DNA of 64,000 nucleotides from Paracoccaceae bacterium (GTDB lineage Bacteria > Pseudomonadota > Alphaproteobacteria > Rhodobacterales > Rhodobacteraceae), in NCBI GenBank assembly GCA_024742695.1, contig JANSXY010000003.1, positions 62,001 to 126,000 on the forward strand, in the 5' to 3' direction. The notes under the pieces were generated by a model. The model was not told where the DNA came from and made no database searches. It saw only the letters and a list, made by a program, of their open reading frames with translations. Position numbers and translations under genes: made by a program. This document shows, piece after piece, positions 8,782 through 17,379 of this stretch. Numbering within the stretch: position 1 is the first letter of the stretch; the number at the start of each line of letters is the position of its first letter.

Positions 8782-8850
8782 TGGACCACCTCCTTTCCTT
8801 GATTGCCGTTATCCACAGGCTGCCACAGATTTTGTGTTTGGCAAGCCTTT

Positions 8851-9474
8851 TCACGCAATCCCTGCGGTAAGCCGCCGCACGATGACGCGAAACGGCACAA
8901 GTGCCGCCAAAGCGAGCATCAGCTTGACGCCCCAGTCCGCCACGGCCAGCGAGACCCACAGCGGCACCACCGGGCCAAGGCCCAGAAGCGGCAGCGCCTC
9001 GTTCGCCCATGCGACGTCGTTGGCCGGTTCCACGAACGCCAGCATCGCGGAGAACGCGACGGTGAAGAAGATCGCGGTGTCCAGCGTCGATCCGACAAGG
9101 GTGGACACCAGCGGCGCCCGCCACCACGATCCCCCGCGCAGCCGGTCGAACAGCGCGACGTCGGTCATCTGCGCCACGAGGAAGGCAAGGCCCGATCCGA
9201 TGGCGATCCGGAGCGTCACCAGCGGGCCGAATTCGCCCGTGATCTGGGTGCCGATCAGCGAACAGATCACCCCGGTGGCGAACCCCGCCACCACCACCCG
9301 ACGCGCGGCGGCCGGGCCGTAGACGCGGTTCATCACGTCGGTGACGAGAAAGGCCAGCGGGTAGGTGAAGGCGCCCCAGGTCAGCCACTGGCCGAACAGG
9401 AACTGCACGAGAATGTTCGAGGCCACGACGATGGCGGCCATGGCAAGGATGCCGGGCAGGTGGATCGTTTTCAT
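8851..9474 (-). CDS. yhhQ: Queuosine precursor transporter (YhhQ/VUT family)
   Basis: This 207-residue inner-membrane protein has about six hydrophobic segments and the family signature: NILVQFLFGQWLTWGAFTYP, FLVTDVMNRVYG and the QITGEFGPL loop. Members import preQ0/preQ1-type precursors of the tRNA modification queuosine. The length is normal for the family. It lies on the minus strand downstream of mepA with 95 bases between. I looked for a preQ1 riboswitch in those 95 bases and saw no convincing one. The specific precursor cannot be decided from sequence. Confidence 0.88.
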   Translation of the reverse strand: MKTIHLPGILAMAAIVVASNILVQFLFGQWLTWGAFTYPLAFLVTDVMNRVYGPAAARRVVVAGFATGVICSLIGTQITGEFGPLVTLRIAIGSGLAFLVAQMTDVALFDRLRGGSWWRAPLVSTLVGSTLDTAIFFTVAFSAMLAFVEPANDVAWANEALPLLGLGPVVPLWVSLAVADWGVKLMLALAALVPFRVIVRRLTAGIA

Positions 9475-9569
9475 CTCTGGGTCCGTTTTGGCAAGGTTGC
9501 GGAGACTTGGTTCCGATCCGGCGGAACGGCGCGCACCTACGCCGCGCCCGCGGCCCCGTCAAGCCCGGA

Positions 9570-10466
9570 TCAATCCGCCGCCAGCACCGCCCGGCAGCCC
9601 GACGGCAGGTCGGCCAGGGTGTAGGTCCGCGCGGTCTTCGGCGGCGGGCCGGTCGGCTCCTTGCGCTTCTTGGGCGGGTTCTTCAGCGCCTCCAGATAGT
9701 CGGTCACCCACCAGTCCAGCGTCTCGTCGCAGCCGTCGCCGTTCTTCGACAGCTCCGCCACCGTGGGTGTCTGGCGCTGGCAGTCCGGCGACCCTTTCGG
9801 GCATTTCAGACGGACGTGAAAATGGGTGTTGTGGCCGTAAAGCGGCCGGACCTTCTGCAACCAGGCGCGATCCGCGCGTGTCGCGGTCTTGCACAGTTCC
9901 AGCTTCACCGCGGCGGCAACGAACAGCCGGTCAAGCCGCGGATCCTCCGCCGCCGCCCTCAGCAGCGCGGCATGGGCCGGCGTCCAGTTGCCGTTCACCC
10001 GCGTCTGGTCCTCGGTCCGGACCGAGATCGACGAGATGGTCTCGCGCTCCGCCCGGCTCAGGTTCAGACGGTCGGGCGGCAGCATCCAGATATCGGCGTC
10101 CAGCCCGACCTGGTGGCTGGAATGGCCCGAGGTCATCGGCCCGCCGCGCGGCTGGCTGATGTCGCCGACGTAAAGCCCCGCCCATCCCAGGTCGCGGGCG
10201 GTTTCGGACAGGTCGACCAGGTAGTCGATCGTCTCGGGATGGCCCCAGTTGCGGTTCCGCGACAGCCGCATCGCCTGCCATGTCGGGCCGGATTCGGGAA
10301 GCTGCACAAGGCCGGCGGCGCAGCCCTTGGCATAGCTTCCGATCACCGCGGGCGCGCCCGGCGTCGCCGACCGGTGGGCGCCGAACAGATCCTTCGCCAG
10401 GGGTTCCGCCGCCGCCGAAGCCGCGAGGACCGGCAGGGCCAGGGCAAGCGCCAGTGTCCGGATCAT
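9570..10466 (-). CDS. mepA: Penicillin-insensitive murein endopeptidase MepA
   Basis: MepA is a periplasmic zinc LAS-type peptidase that cuts peptide cross-links in peptidoglycan. The 298-residue product starts with a signal peptide (LALALALPVLAASAAA). Zinc ligands are visible as His118 and Asp125 in SSHQVGLDADIW and the His residues of HFHVRL near 215-217. The C-terminal tail past residue 260 is Lys/Pro-rich. I chose the ATG that begins the signal peptide; it overlaps the stop of the upstream MFS gene as ATGA, so the two are co-transcribed. Confidence 0.92.
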   Translation of the reverse strand: MIRTLALALALPVLAASAAAEPLAKDLFGAHRSATPGAPAVIGSYAKGCAAGLVQLPESGPTWQAMRLSRNRNWGHPETIDYLVDLSETARDLGWAGLYVGDISQPRGGPMTSGHSSHQVGLDADIWMLPPDRLNLSRAERETISSISVRTEDQTRVNGNWTPAHAALLRAAAEDPRLDRLFVAAAVKLELCKTATRADRAWLQKVRPLYGHNTHFHVRLKCPKGSPDCQRQTPTVAELSKNGDGCDETLDWWVTDYLEALKNPPKKRKEPTGPPPKTARTYTLADLPSGCRAVLAAD

Positions 10467-11797
10467 GTGTCTCCCTCCGCGCGCACCCAGTAAAGCAGGA
10501 CGAGGCCCAGCAGGAAAAGCCCCACCAGCGGCAGGATACCTGCCTGCTGGCTGCCCGTCAGGTCCGTCGTGATCCCGATGGCGAGCGGGGCGAGGAACGA
10601 GGTCGCCTTGCCCGCCAGCGCATAGAGGCCGAAGCCCTCGGTCATGCGCCCCGGAATCGCCTGGCGCACCATCATCGTCCGGCTGGCCGATTGCAGAACG
10701 CCGCCCGCCGCGCCGATCGTCGCGCCGAGCAGGTAGAACGCGATGTCGGGCAGCCGGCTGTCGGGGCCGGCGGCGATGCCGAACACCGCCGTGCGATCCA
10801 CCTGCGTCACCGCCACGGCCACCAGCGCCAGTACGCCGACGCCCGCCGCGATCACCCGCTTGGGGCCGAACCGGTCGTCGGCGAAGCCGCCCGCCCAGGC
10901 AAAGATCGCGCCGGTGATCACGGCGAGGATGCCGAACACGCCCACGTCGGTCACCGACCAGCCCAGCACCCCGGCGGCGTAGATGCCGCCGAACACGTAC
11001 ATCCCGTTCAGAGCGTCGCGGTACAGCATCGACGAGGCGAGGTAGGCGGTCAGGCTGGGATGCCGCGCCTGCAGGCCGAGCAGCGTCGCCAGCAGATCGG
11101 GCAGCGCCTGCCGCGCGGCCTGCGCCACCGGCACCGGCGCGGCGGGGCGCACATCGCGGACCCACAGGAAGAACGGCACCATGAACAGCGCGTACCACAC
11201 CGCCGTCAGCGGCCCCACGGCGCGGGTACCCTCGCGCGCCGCCGGGTCAAGGCCGAGCACCGGCTCGATCCCGATCAGCGTGCGCCCGGTCGCGGCGCTT
11301 TCGGCAAAGAGCGCCAGCATCATGACCAGCGCCACCAGCCCGCCAAGGTAGCCGAACGCCCAGCCGCTGCCCGATATGCGCCCCAGCCGCTCGCGCGGGC
11401 CAAGATCGGGCAGCATCGCGTTGGTGAAGATCGTGGCGAATTCCATTCCGATCAGGCCAAGCGCGAAGAAGGCCAGAACCGTGACCAGCGGAAAGTCGCC
11501 CGGCGCGGCCAGCCAAAGCCCCGCCGCGCCGAGGATGTAGAAAACCGAGAACAGCGCGACGAATCCCATCCGTGCGCCCGACCGGTCCGCCACCGCGCCC
11601 AGCACCGGCGCGCACAGCGCGATCAACAGGCCCGCCGCGCCCACGCCGTAGCCCCAGGCCGCCTGCGCGGCGCTGCCGTCGCCCAGAAGCTCGGTCACAT
11701 AGGGGCCGAAGATGAAGGTCAGCAGGAGCGTGTTGTAGGGCTGGCTGGCCCAGTCGAAGAAGTACCAGCCCCACAGCCTGCGCCGTTCCGCCGTCAT
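10463..11797 (-). CDS. MFS transporter, UMF1/Atg22-like
   Basis: This is a 444-residue inner-membrane protein with about 12 hydrophobic segments. The start LWGWYFFDWASQPYNTLLLT is the hallmark of the UMF1 (Atg22-like) branch of the major facilitator superfamily, and GGVLQSASRTMM resembles the usual second-half signature. Eukaryotic Atg22 exports amino acids from the vacuole; bacterial members have no well-defined substrate. It is the first gene of a minus-strand unit with mepA (4-base overlap) and possibly yhhQ. Pairing with a murein endopeptidase makes a wall-fragment or amino-acid substrate conceivable, but that is a guess. Confidence 0.85.
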   Translation of the reverse strand: MTAERRRLWGWYFFDWASQPYNTLLLTFIFGPYVTELLGDGSAAQAAWGYGVGAAGLLIALCAPVLGAVADRSGARMGFVALFSVFYILGAAGLWLAAPGDFPLVTVLAFFALGLIGMEFATIFTNAMLPDLGPRERLGRISGSGWAFGYLGGLVALVMMLALFAESAATGRTLIGIEPVLGLDPAAREGTRAVGPLTAVWYALFMVPFFLWVRDVRPAAPVPVAQAARQALPDLLATLLGLQARHPSLTAYLASSMLYRDALNGMYVFGGIYAAGVLGWSVTDVGVFGILAVITGAIFAWAGGFADDRFGPKRVIAAGVGVLALVAVAVTQVDRTAVFGIAAGPDSRLPDIAFYLLGATIGAAGGVLQSASRTMMVRQAIPGRMTEGFGLYALAGKATSFLAPLAIGITTDLTGSQQAGILPLVGLFLLGLVLLYWVRAEGDT

Positions 11798-11845
11798 TGC
11801 CCGCGCTCCCGTTGCCGCCGGGCGATCAAGCCCGAAACCGGACCC

Positions 11846-12379
11846 TCAGGCAAGCTTCGGCGGCCACGGGCGCCCGGCCTCCGCCGTGATCCAGGCCGTG
11901 ACCCAGCCGGGCAATGGCGGGCTTTCCGCCGGCTGGCCCATCGCGGCCAGAACCCTTTCCGGCGCCACGATGCCGCTGGCCGAGGTCACGGCGGAGCGGA
12001 TCAGGATATGGCTTGTGCAGTCCCCGCCGCGCCACATCGACTGCTCGATGTAGAGGAACCGCGCATCCCAGCCGATGCAGCGGCTGTGCAGGGTGAGCCG
12101 GTCGAAGGCCCGCACCCGACGGCGGTAGCGGGTGGTGTTTCCCGCTACCGTGATCCCCCAGCCCATGCGCCGCACGGCCTCGACCAGCCCGCTGCGCTGG
12201 GCCATCGGGATCCGGCCGAGATCGTACAGCGTCAGCGTGCGGCCGTTGTTGAGTTCGCGCCAGGGGTCGAGATCCCAGGGCCAGCAGATCACCGTGGTGA
12301 CATGCGGCTCGGTCAGGCCGAGGCGAGGGGCGGCGCGAAACCGGAGCGACTGCAGGGCAAGGCGAAAGAACGGATACAT
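11846..12379 (-). CDS. Thioesterase-like hotdog-fold protein
   Basis: The 177-residue protein looks like the 4-hydroxybenzoyl-CoA thioesterase-like superfamily: an N-terminal hydrophobic segment, DLDPWRELNNGRTLTLYDLGR (the hotdog helix region with the expected LNNGRYL-type motif), and a YRRRVRAFDRLTLHSRCIGW strand region. Members usually hydrolyse acyl-CoA or act in lipid metabolism. A larger open frame continues upstream but the ATG at 12377-12379 gives the family length. It is divergent from yggT. The substrate is unknown. Confidence 0.8.
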   Translation of the reverse strand: MYPFFRLALQSLRFRAAPRLGLTEPHVTTVICWPWDLDPWRELNNGRTLTLYDLGRIPMAQRSGLVEAVRRMGWGITVAGNTTRYRRRVRAFDRLTLHSRCIGWDARFLYIEQSMWRGGDCTSHILIRSAVTSASGIVAPERVLAAMGQPAESPPLPGWVTAWITAEAGRPWPPKLA

Positions 12380-12544
12380 CGGCGGCACCTCCGGCGCCGG
12401 GGTGACGCGGCGGGCGGCGAAGGTCAACCGGCGACGTCGCGTCGCGCTGCGCCGGCGCCACGCGACCCGGCTTTCCGCCCTTCGGCTGTTGCGCGTGGCG
12501 CGCGCCCGGCCTACCTCTGTGCCAACCGAGGAACGGAGACCCGC

Positions 12545-12838
12545 ATGACCACCCTCTACCAGGCCCTGATGCTGATCCTCGACGTGATCTGGTTCATCAT
12601 GATCGCGCATATCATCCTGTCGTGGCTGATCAGCTTCCAGGTTCTGAACATGCGCCAGCCTGTCGTCGCGCAGATCTGGGACGGGCTCAGCCGCCTGCTG
12701 GAGCCGGTCTACGCGCCGATCCGGCGGATCCTGCCCAATACCGGCCCGCTGGACCTTGCGCCGCTCGTGGCCTTCATCGCGCTGATCATCCTTCAGCAGG
12801 CGCTGCGCAACAACGCGGGCTTCTTCTACGGCTACTGA
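12545..12838 (+). CDS. YggT family membrane protein
   Basis: A 97-residue protein with two transmembrane segments (roughly residues 8-30 and 70-88) and the YggT signature RLLEPVYAPIRRILPNTGPLDLAP between them. Members are implicated in osmotic-stress tolerance and membrane homeostasis in bacteria and plastids; the biochemical role is unclear. It is preceded by a GGAACGGAGAC ribosome site and followed after 76 bases by recQ on the same strand. Confidence 0.92.
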   Translation: MTTLYQALMLILDVIWFIMIAHIILSWLISFQVLNMRQPVVAQIWDGLSRLLEPVYAPIRRILPNTGPLDLAPLVAFIALIILQQALRNNAGFFYGY

Positions 12839-12914
12839 CGGTGCGGCGGCGCGGCCTTGCCCGCGCCGCGGCCCTGTGGAATGGTCGGGCAAAACGAGCA
12901 GCCTGACAGATCCC

Positions 12915-14966
12915 ATGCACACCCGCCCCGACGAGCTTCTTGCCCGCGTCTTCGGCTTCGCCGAGTTCCGCCCGGGTCAGCGCGAGATCGTCGAGGCGGT
13001 GACGGCGGGGCGCGATACGCTGGCGATCATGCCCACCGGTGGCGGCAAGTCGCTGTGTTTCCAGTTGCCGGCGCTCTGCCGTGATGGCGTGACGGTGGTG
13101 ATCTCGCCGCTGATCGCGCTGATGCGCGACCAGGTCCGCAGCCTGCGCGAGGCGGGGGTGGAAGCCGGGGCGCTGACCTCGGGCAACACCGCCGAGGAAA
13201 CCGACGAGGTCTTCGCCGCGCTCGACGACGGCCGGCTCAAGCTTCTCTACATGGCGCCGGAACGGCTTGCCTCGTCGGCGACGGCGGGGCTGTTGCGGCG
13301 GATCGGAACGTCGCTCATCGCGGTGGACGAGGCGCATTGCGTCAGCCAGTGGGGCCATGATTTTCGCCCCGACTACCTGCGCATCGGCGAGTTGCGGCGG
13401 GCGCTCGACGTGCCGCTGGCCGCCTTCACCGCCACCGCCGACGCCGAGACGCGCGAGGAGATCGTCGCGCGGCTCTTCGGCGGCAGCCGGCCGGAAACCT
13501 ACCTGCGCGGTTTCGACCGCCCGAACATCCACCTGGCCTTCGCCGCCAAGGACGAACCGCGCCGCCAGATCCTGGCCTTCGCGGCGGCGCGCAAGGGCCA
13601 GTCCGGCATCGTCTATTGCGGCACGCGGGCCAAGACCGAAACCCTGGCCCGCGCGCTGACCGAGGCCGGCCACGCCGCCTGCCACTACCATGGCGGCATG
13701 GAGGCCGAGGACCGGCGGCTGGTGGAAACCCGCTTCCAGCGCGAGGACGGGCTGATCGTGGTCGCCACCGTGGCCTTCGGCATGGGGATCGACAAGCCCG
13801 ACATCCGCTGGGTCGCCCATGCCGACCTGCCGAAATCGATCGAGGCCTATTACCAGGAGATCGGCCGCGCCGGCCGCGATGGCGCGCCGGCCGAAACGCT
13901 CACGCTCTTCGGCGCCGACGACATCCGCCTGCGCCGCAGCCAGATCGACGAGGGGCTGGCGCCGCCCGAACGCAAGGCCGCCGATCACGCGCGGCTGAAC
14001 GCGCTGCTGGGACTGGCCGAGGCGATCTCCTGCCGCCGCCAGCGGCTCCTGGCCTATTTCGGAGAGGACAGCGCGCCCTGCGGGGCCTGCGACCTGTGCG
14101 ACGCGCCGCCCGAAACCTTCGATGCGACCGAACCGGTGCGCAAGGCGCTGTCGGCGATCCTGCGCACCGGCGAAAGCTTCGGCGTCGGCCACCTGACCGA
14201 TATCCTGACCGGAACGCTGACCGACAAGGTCCGCGCCCGGCGGCATGACGAGCTGCCCACCTTCGGCGTCGGCCGCGACCTTGGCCGCACGGAATGGGCG
14301 GCGGTGTTCCGGCAGATGATGGGCCACGATCTCGTGCGCCCCGATCCCGAACGCCACGGCGCGCTCAGGATGACCGAGGCCGCGCGCCCGGTGCTGCGCG
14401 GCGAGGCCGGCGTGACGCTGCGCCGTGACAGCGTGCGGAAGGCCGCGCGCACCCCGGCGGTGCGCACGCTGGTGGCGGAGGAGGACGCGCCGCTGCTGTC
14501 CGCGCTGAAGGCCAGGCGCCGGGCGCTGGCCGAGGCGGCGGGGGTGCCGGCCTACGTGATTTTCCCCGACCGCACGCTGATCGAGATGGCCGAGCGCCGG
14601 CCCGCGACGCTCGATCAGATGGCCGGGATCACCGGGGTCGGCGCCAAGAAGCTGGAACGCTATGGCGCCGATTTCCTCGCCGTCATCGCCGGTGAGGATG
14701 CCGCCGGGCCCGTCCATCCCGCGCGCCGCAGCCTGGCCGGTCAGCCCGCCGGGGCGCTTTTCGACCGTCTGGCGGAGGCCGAGGCGCGGCTGGCCCGCGG
14801 TGCGGACGGCACCCACCGGCCGTTGTCCTGCTCGCCCGCCGCGCTCAGGCGGATCGCCCGCGCCCGGCCCCGGTCGATCGAGGAACTCGACCGCGCCGGC
14901 AATCTCGGCCCGGCCCGGCTCGACCGGTTCGGCGCGGCGTTCCTGGCCGTGATCGACGAGGCGTAA
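12915..14966 (+). CDS. recQ: ATP-dependent DNA helicase RecQ
   Basis: RecQ unwinds DNA 3' to 5' in recombination and repair. The 683-residue protein has Walker A TGGGKS (residues 41-46), DEAH (138-141) followed by CVSQWGHDFRP, the second RecA domain with YYQEIGRAGRDG, the zinc-binding Cys cluster CGACDLCDAP, an RQC winged helix and an HRDC domain (around 525-595). The extra C-terminal 60 residues look like a second, degenerate HRDC module. I chose the ATG at 12915; a GTG 13 codons upstream would add unrelated residues. It is convergent with the histidine kinase. Confidence 0.95.
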   Translation: MHTRPDELLARVFGFAEFRPGQREIVEAVTAGRDTLAIMPTGGGKSLCFQLPALCRDGVTVVISPLIALMRDQVRSLREAGVEAGALTSGNTAEETDEVFAALDDGRLKLLYMAPERLASSATAGLLRRIGTSLIAVDEAHCVSQWGHDFRPDYLRIGELRRALDVPLAAFTATADAETREEIVARLFGGSRPETYLRGFDRPNIHLAFAAKDEPRRQILAFAAARKGQSGIVYCGTRAKTETLARALTEAGHAACHYHGGMEAEDRRLVETRFQREDGLIVVATVAFGMGIDKPDIRWVAHADLPKSIEAYYQEIGRAGRDGAPAETLTLFGADDIRLRRSQIDEGLAPPERKAADHARLNALLGLAEAISCRRQRLLAYFGEDSAPCGACDLCDAPPETFDATEPVRKALSAILRTGESFGVGHLTDILTGTLTDKVRARRHDELPTFGVGRDLGRTEWAAVFRQMMGHDLVRPDPERHGALRMTEAARPVLRGEAGVTLRRDSVRKAARTPAVRTLVAEEDAPLLSALKARRRALAEAAGVPAYVIFPDRTLIEMAERRPATLDQMAGITGVGAKKLERYGADFLAVIAGEDAAGPVHPARRSLAGQPAGALFDRLAEAEARLARGADGTHRPLSCSPAALRRIARARPRSIEELDRAGNLGPARLDRFGAAFLAVIDEA

Positions 14967-14979
14967 CCCGTCGCCGGCG

Positions 14980-17214
14980 CTATTGCGCTGCGGTTTCGGA
15001 CTCGGTCGCCGGCGGGCGGCAGTCTGCGGTGGCGGCGGCGCAGATGCGTTCGGCGATGGCGGCCTTCTTCAGCGGCTTGGTCAGGTAGTGGTCGACCCCG
15101 GCCGCGAAGATCGACTCGCTGTCACCGTCCATCGCATGCGCGGTCAGCGCCACGATCGGGGTGCGGGCCAGGCCGCCCGTCGCCTCGATCTCGCGGATCG
15201 CGCGGGTTGCCTCGCGCCCGTCCATCTCGGGCATCGAGATATCCATGAACACGAGGTCGGGCCGGAAGCTCTGGTAAAGGTTCACCGCCTCGCGGCCGTT
15301 GTTGGCGAATTCGAGCTCGATATCGAATTCCTTGACCATCTTGCGGAAGACAAGCTGGTTGGTGCGATTGTCCTCGGCGGCCAGAACCCGCATCTGGCGG
15401 CGTTCGACCGGCGCGGGCGCGGGCGGCGCGGCCCGCGCGGGTTTCGGCGGCTCTTCCGGCACGGCGCCGGAGATCTCCTGCAACACCCGGAACAGGTCGG
15501 ACCGCAGGATCGGCTTCTTCAGAAGGGCCGCGACCGCGGCCTTGCCGGGCGAGTCCTGCGCCCGGTCAGGGTTCGAGGACAGCAGCAGGATCGGCTTTTC
15601 CAGCCCGCGTTCGCGCAGCTTCTCGGCCAGTTCCAGCCCGTTCATGTCGGGCATCTCGTGGTCGGTCAGGACGATGTCGAACCCGGTGCCGCCCTCCTCG
15701 ACCGCGCGCAACGCCTCGTCGCCGGAGCGGCACAGCGTGACCTCCATGCCGTAGGTCTGAAGCTGGCGTTCGAGGATCACGCGGTTGATCAGCAGGTCGT
15801 CGACCACCAGCGCGCAGCGCAGGTTGAGCGGCGCCGCCGGGGTTTCGACCAGCGGTTCCTCCGCGACCGGCAGGAGCAGCTTGAAGCCGAAGCACGATCC
15901 CTCGCCCAGCTCGCTTTCGACCCAGACCGACCCGCCCATCATCTCGATCAGTTGCCGGGTGATCGCGAGGCCGAGCCCGGTGCCCTCGTACTTGCGGTTC
16001 GACTGGCTTTCGACCTGGTTGAACTCGCCGAAGATGTGATCGATGTGCTCGGGCGCGATGCCGATGCCGGTATCCTCGACGGTGATGTGCAATTCCTGCG
16101 TGCCGTCGGCGGTGCCGGCGCCGACGACCCGGACGAGGACGTGGCCCTCCTGCGTGAACTTGACCGCGTTGCCGATCAGGTTGGTCAGCACCTGCCGCAT
16201 CCGCCCCGGATCGGCGATGTATCGCGTCGGCAGGAACATGTCGAAATCGACCAGCAACCGGACGCCGCGATCGCGGGCGGAGGGCTGCAACAGAACCAGA
16301 ACCTCGTGGATGCAGCGTTCCAGATCGAAGGGCTCGGGGTAGAGCTTCATCTTCTCCGCCTCGATCTTCGAATAGTCGAGCACGTCGTTGATGATGACCA
16401 GCAGCGCCTCGCCCGAGGACTTGATGGTTTCGGCGTAAAGCCGCTGTTCCTCGGACAGATCCGATTCGCACAGGAGTTCCGCCATCCCGACGACGCCGTT
16501 CATCGGTGTGCGGATCTCGTGGCTCATGTTCGCCAGGAAGGCCGACTTGGCGCGGTTCGCGGATTCGGCGGCGTCGCGGGCCTCGCGCAGTTCGGCCTCG
16601 CGCTGGATCATCGGCGTGATGTCCTGCACCAGGCAGACAAGGTCGCCATCCTCGCCGCGCCGGTCGATCAGCTTGACGTATTGGCCGTTGTACAGCCGCA
16701 TCGTCTTGGCCGGGATCTGCTGCAACGAGACCCGCGCGACCATCTCGTGATGCCAGTCGACCGGTTCCATCCCCTCGAGGTCGACGATCCCCTCGGTCGC
16801 GAAGATCTTGAGGATCATGTCGTAGGTCATCCCCGGCTCGATCCCCTCGACACCGTCGAAGAGTTGCAGGTAGGCGCGGTTCGCCACCACCAGCCGCATC
16901 TTGCCGTCGAACACGGCGAAGCCGTCGGGCACGGTTTCAAGGGCCTGCCACAGCCGGCGCTGGGCGCTTTGCGCGGCCGATTGCGCCGCCACCACCTCGC
17001 CCTTGGCGCGGACATTCTCGCCCTTCAGCGTCTCGGCCTCGCCGATGGCGCGTTGCAGGCCCTCGCGCTGGGCCACGACCTGGTCCGAAAGCGCGCGCGC
17101 ATGCACGGCGAGCTGCTGGTTCGCCTTGAACAGTTCCCGCTTCTTCTGTTCGAGCAGGCGCTCGGCGGCCAGTCGCGCGCGGCGCTCGTTGGCAAGCTTT
17201 TCTACAAGGTCCAT
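14980..17214 (-). CDS. Soluble hybrid sensor histidine kinase with PAS and two receiver domains
   Basis: The 744-residue protein has, in order: an N-terminal coiled coil (1-90), a PAS-like domain (about 90-200), a HisKA domain with phospho-acceptor His232 in [13 protein letters not shown], an HATPase domain ([10 protein letters not shown] near 381, GTGLGLAI near 411), a first receiver with Asp518 in [11 protein letters not shown] and a second receiver with Asp658 in [11 protein letters not shown] and Lys713. There is no transmembrane segment and no HPt domain, so it should sense a cytoplasmic cue and pass phosphate to a separate phosphotransfer protein. It is divergent from the alpha-2-macroglobulin gene, sharing a 165-base gap. 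The signal is unknown. Confidence 0.92.
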   Translation of the reverse strand: MDLVEKLANERRARLAAERLLEQKKRELFKANQQLAVHARALSDQVVAQREGLQRAIGEAETLKGENVRAKGEVVAAQSAAQSAQRRLWQALETVPDGFAVFDGKMRLVVANRAYLQLFDGVEGIEPGMTYDMILKIFATEGIVDLEGMEPVDWHHEMVARVSLQQIPAKTMRLYNGQYVKLIDRRGEDGDLVCLVQDITPMIQREAELREARDAAESANRAKSAFLANMSHEIRTPMNGVVGMAELLCESDLSEEQRLYAETIKSSGEALLVIINDVLDYSKIEAEKMKLYPEPFDLERCIHEVLVLLQPSARDRGVRLLVDFDMFLPTRYIADPGRMRQVLTNLIGNAVKFTQEGHVLVRVVGAGTADGTQELHITVEDTGIGIAPEHIDHIFGEFNQVESQSNRKYEGTGLGLAITRQLIEMMGGSVWVESELGEGSCFGFKLLLPVAEEPLVETPAAPLNLRCALVVDDLLINRVILERQLQTYGMEVTLCRSGDEALRAVEEGGTGFDIVLTDHEMPDMNGLELAEKLRERGLEKPILLLSSNPDRAQDSPGKAAVAALLKKPILRSDLFRVLQEISGAVPEEPPKPARAAPPAPAPVERRQMRVLAAEDNRTNQLVFRKMVKEFDIELEFANNGREAVNLYQSFRPDLVFMDISMPEMDGREATRAIREIEATGGLARTPIVALTAHAMDGDSESIFAAGVDHYLTKPLKKAAIAERICAAATADCRPPATESETAAQ

Positions 17215-17379
17215 ACCGTTCTCCGCCCGCGCCGGAACCGCCGGGCAGGGGCATGCCGCACCTTGGTCCAAAGACGGTGAACATCGCCTTAAGCGCGGCG
17301 GGTCCGTGCCACCCGCGCCTTGCCAGCCGGACGGCGCGGTGCGACCATCCCCACCACGCACAACCAAGGGGTGCAAGCC

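Larger units (their letters stand above)
8622..8801 (-). ncRNA. Candidate small transcript (about 180 nt) containing the 18-codon ORF
   Basis: The 327-base gap from 8524 to 8850 holds a self-contained minus-strand unit: a GATAAC -10-like element (8808-8813), the ORF with its strong ribosome site, about 70 bases of GC-rich structured sequence (for example GGGCTGGGC and GGCCC blocks), and the terminator at 8635-8656. Ends are inferred from these signals. It may be an independent small RNA or the leader of the arfB operon; the terminator would then act as an attenuator. The rest of the gap (8524-8621) shows nothing recognisable. Confidence 0.4.

Noticed and set aside
9475-9569. preQ1 riboswitch upstream of the queuosine-precursor transporter.
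   Set aside because: No preQ1-I pseudoknot pattern or A-rich tail could be seen in the 95 bases before the gene.
10280-12838. An 852-codon plus-strand open frame across the MFS and thioesterase genes.
   Set aside because: It is Arg/His/Gln-rich with no domain and antisense to real genes; only its last 97 codons are the YggT gene.
12786-14816. A 676-codon minus-strand frame opposite recQ.
   Set aside because: Low-complexity antisense translation of a clear helicase gene.
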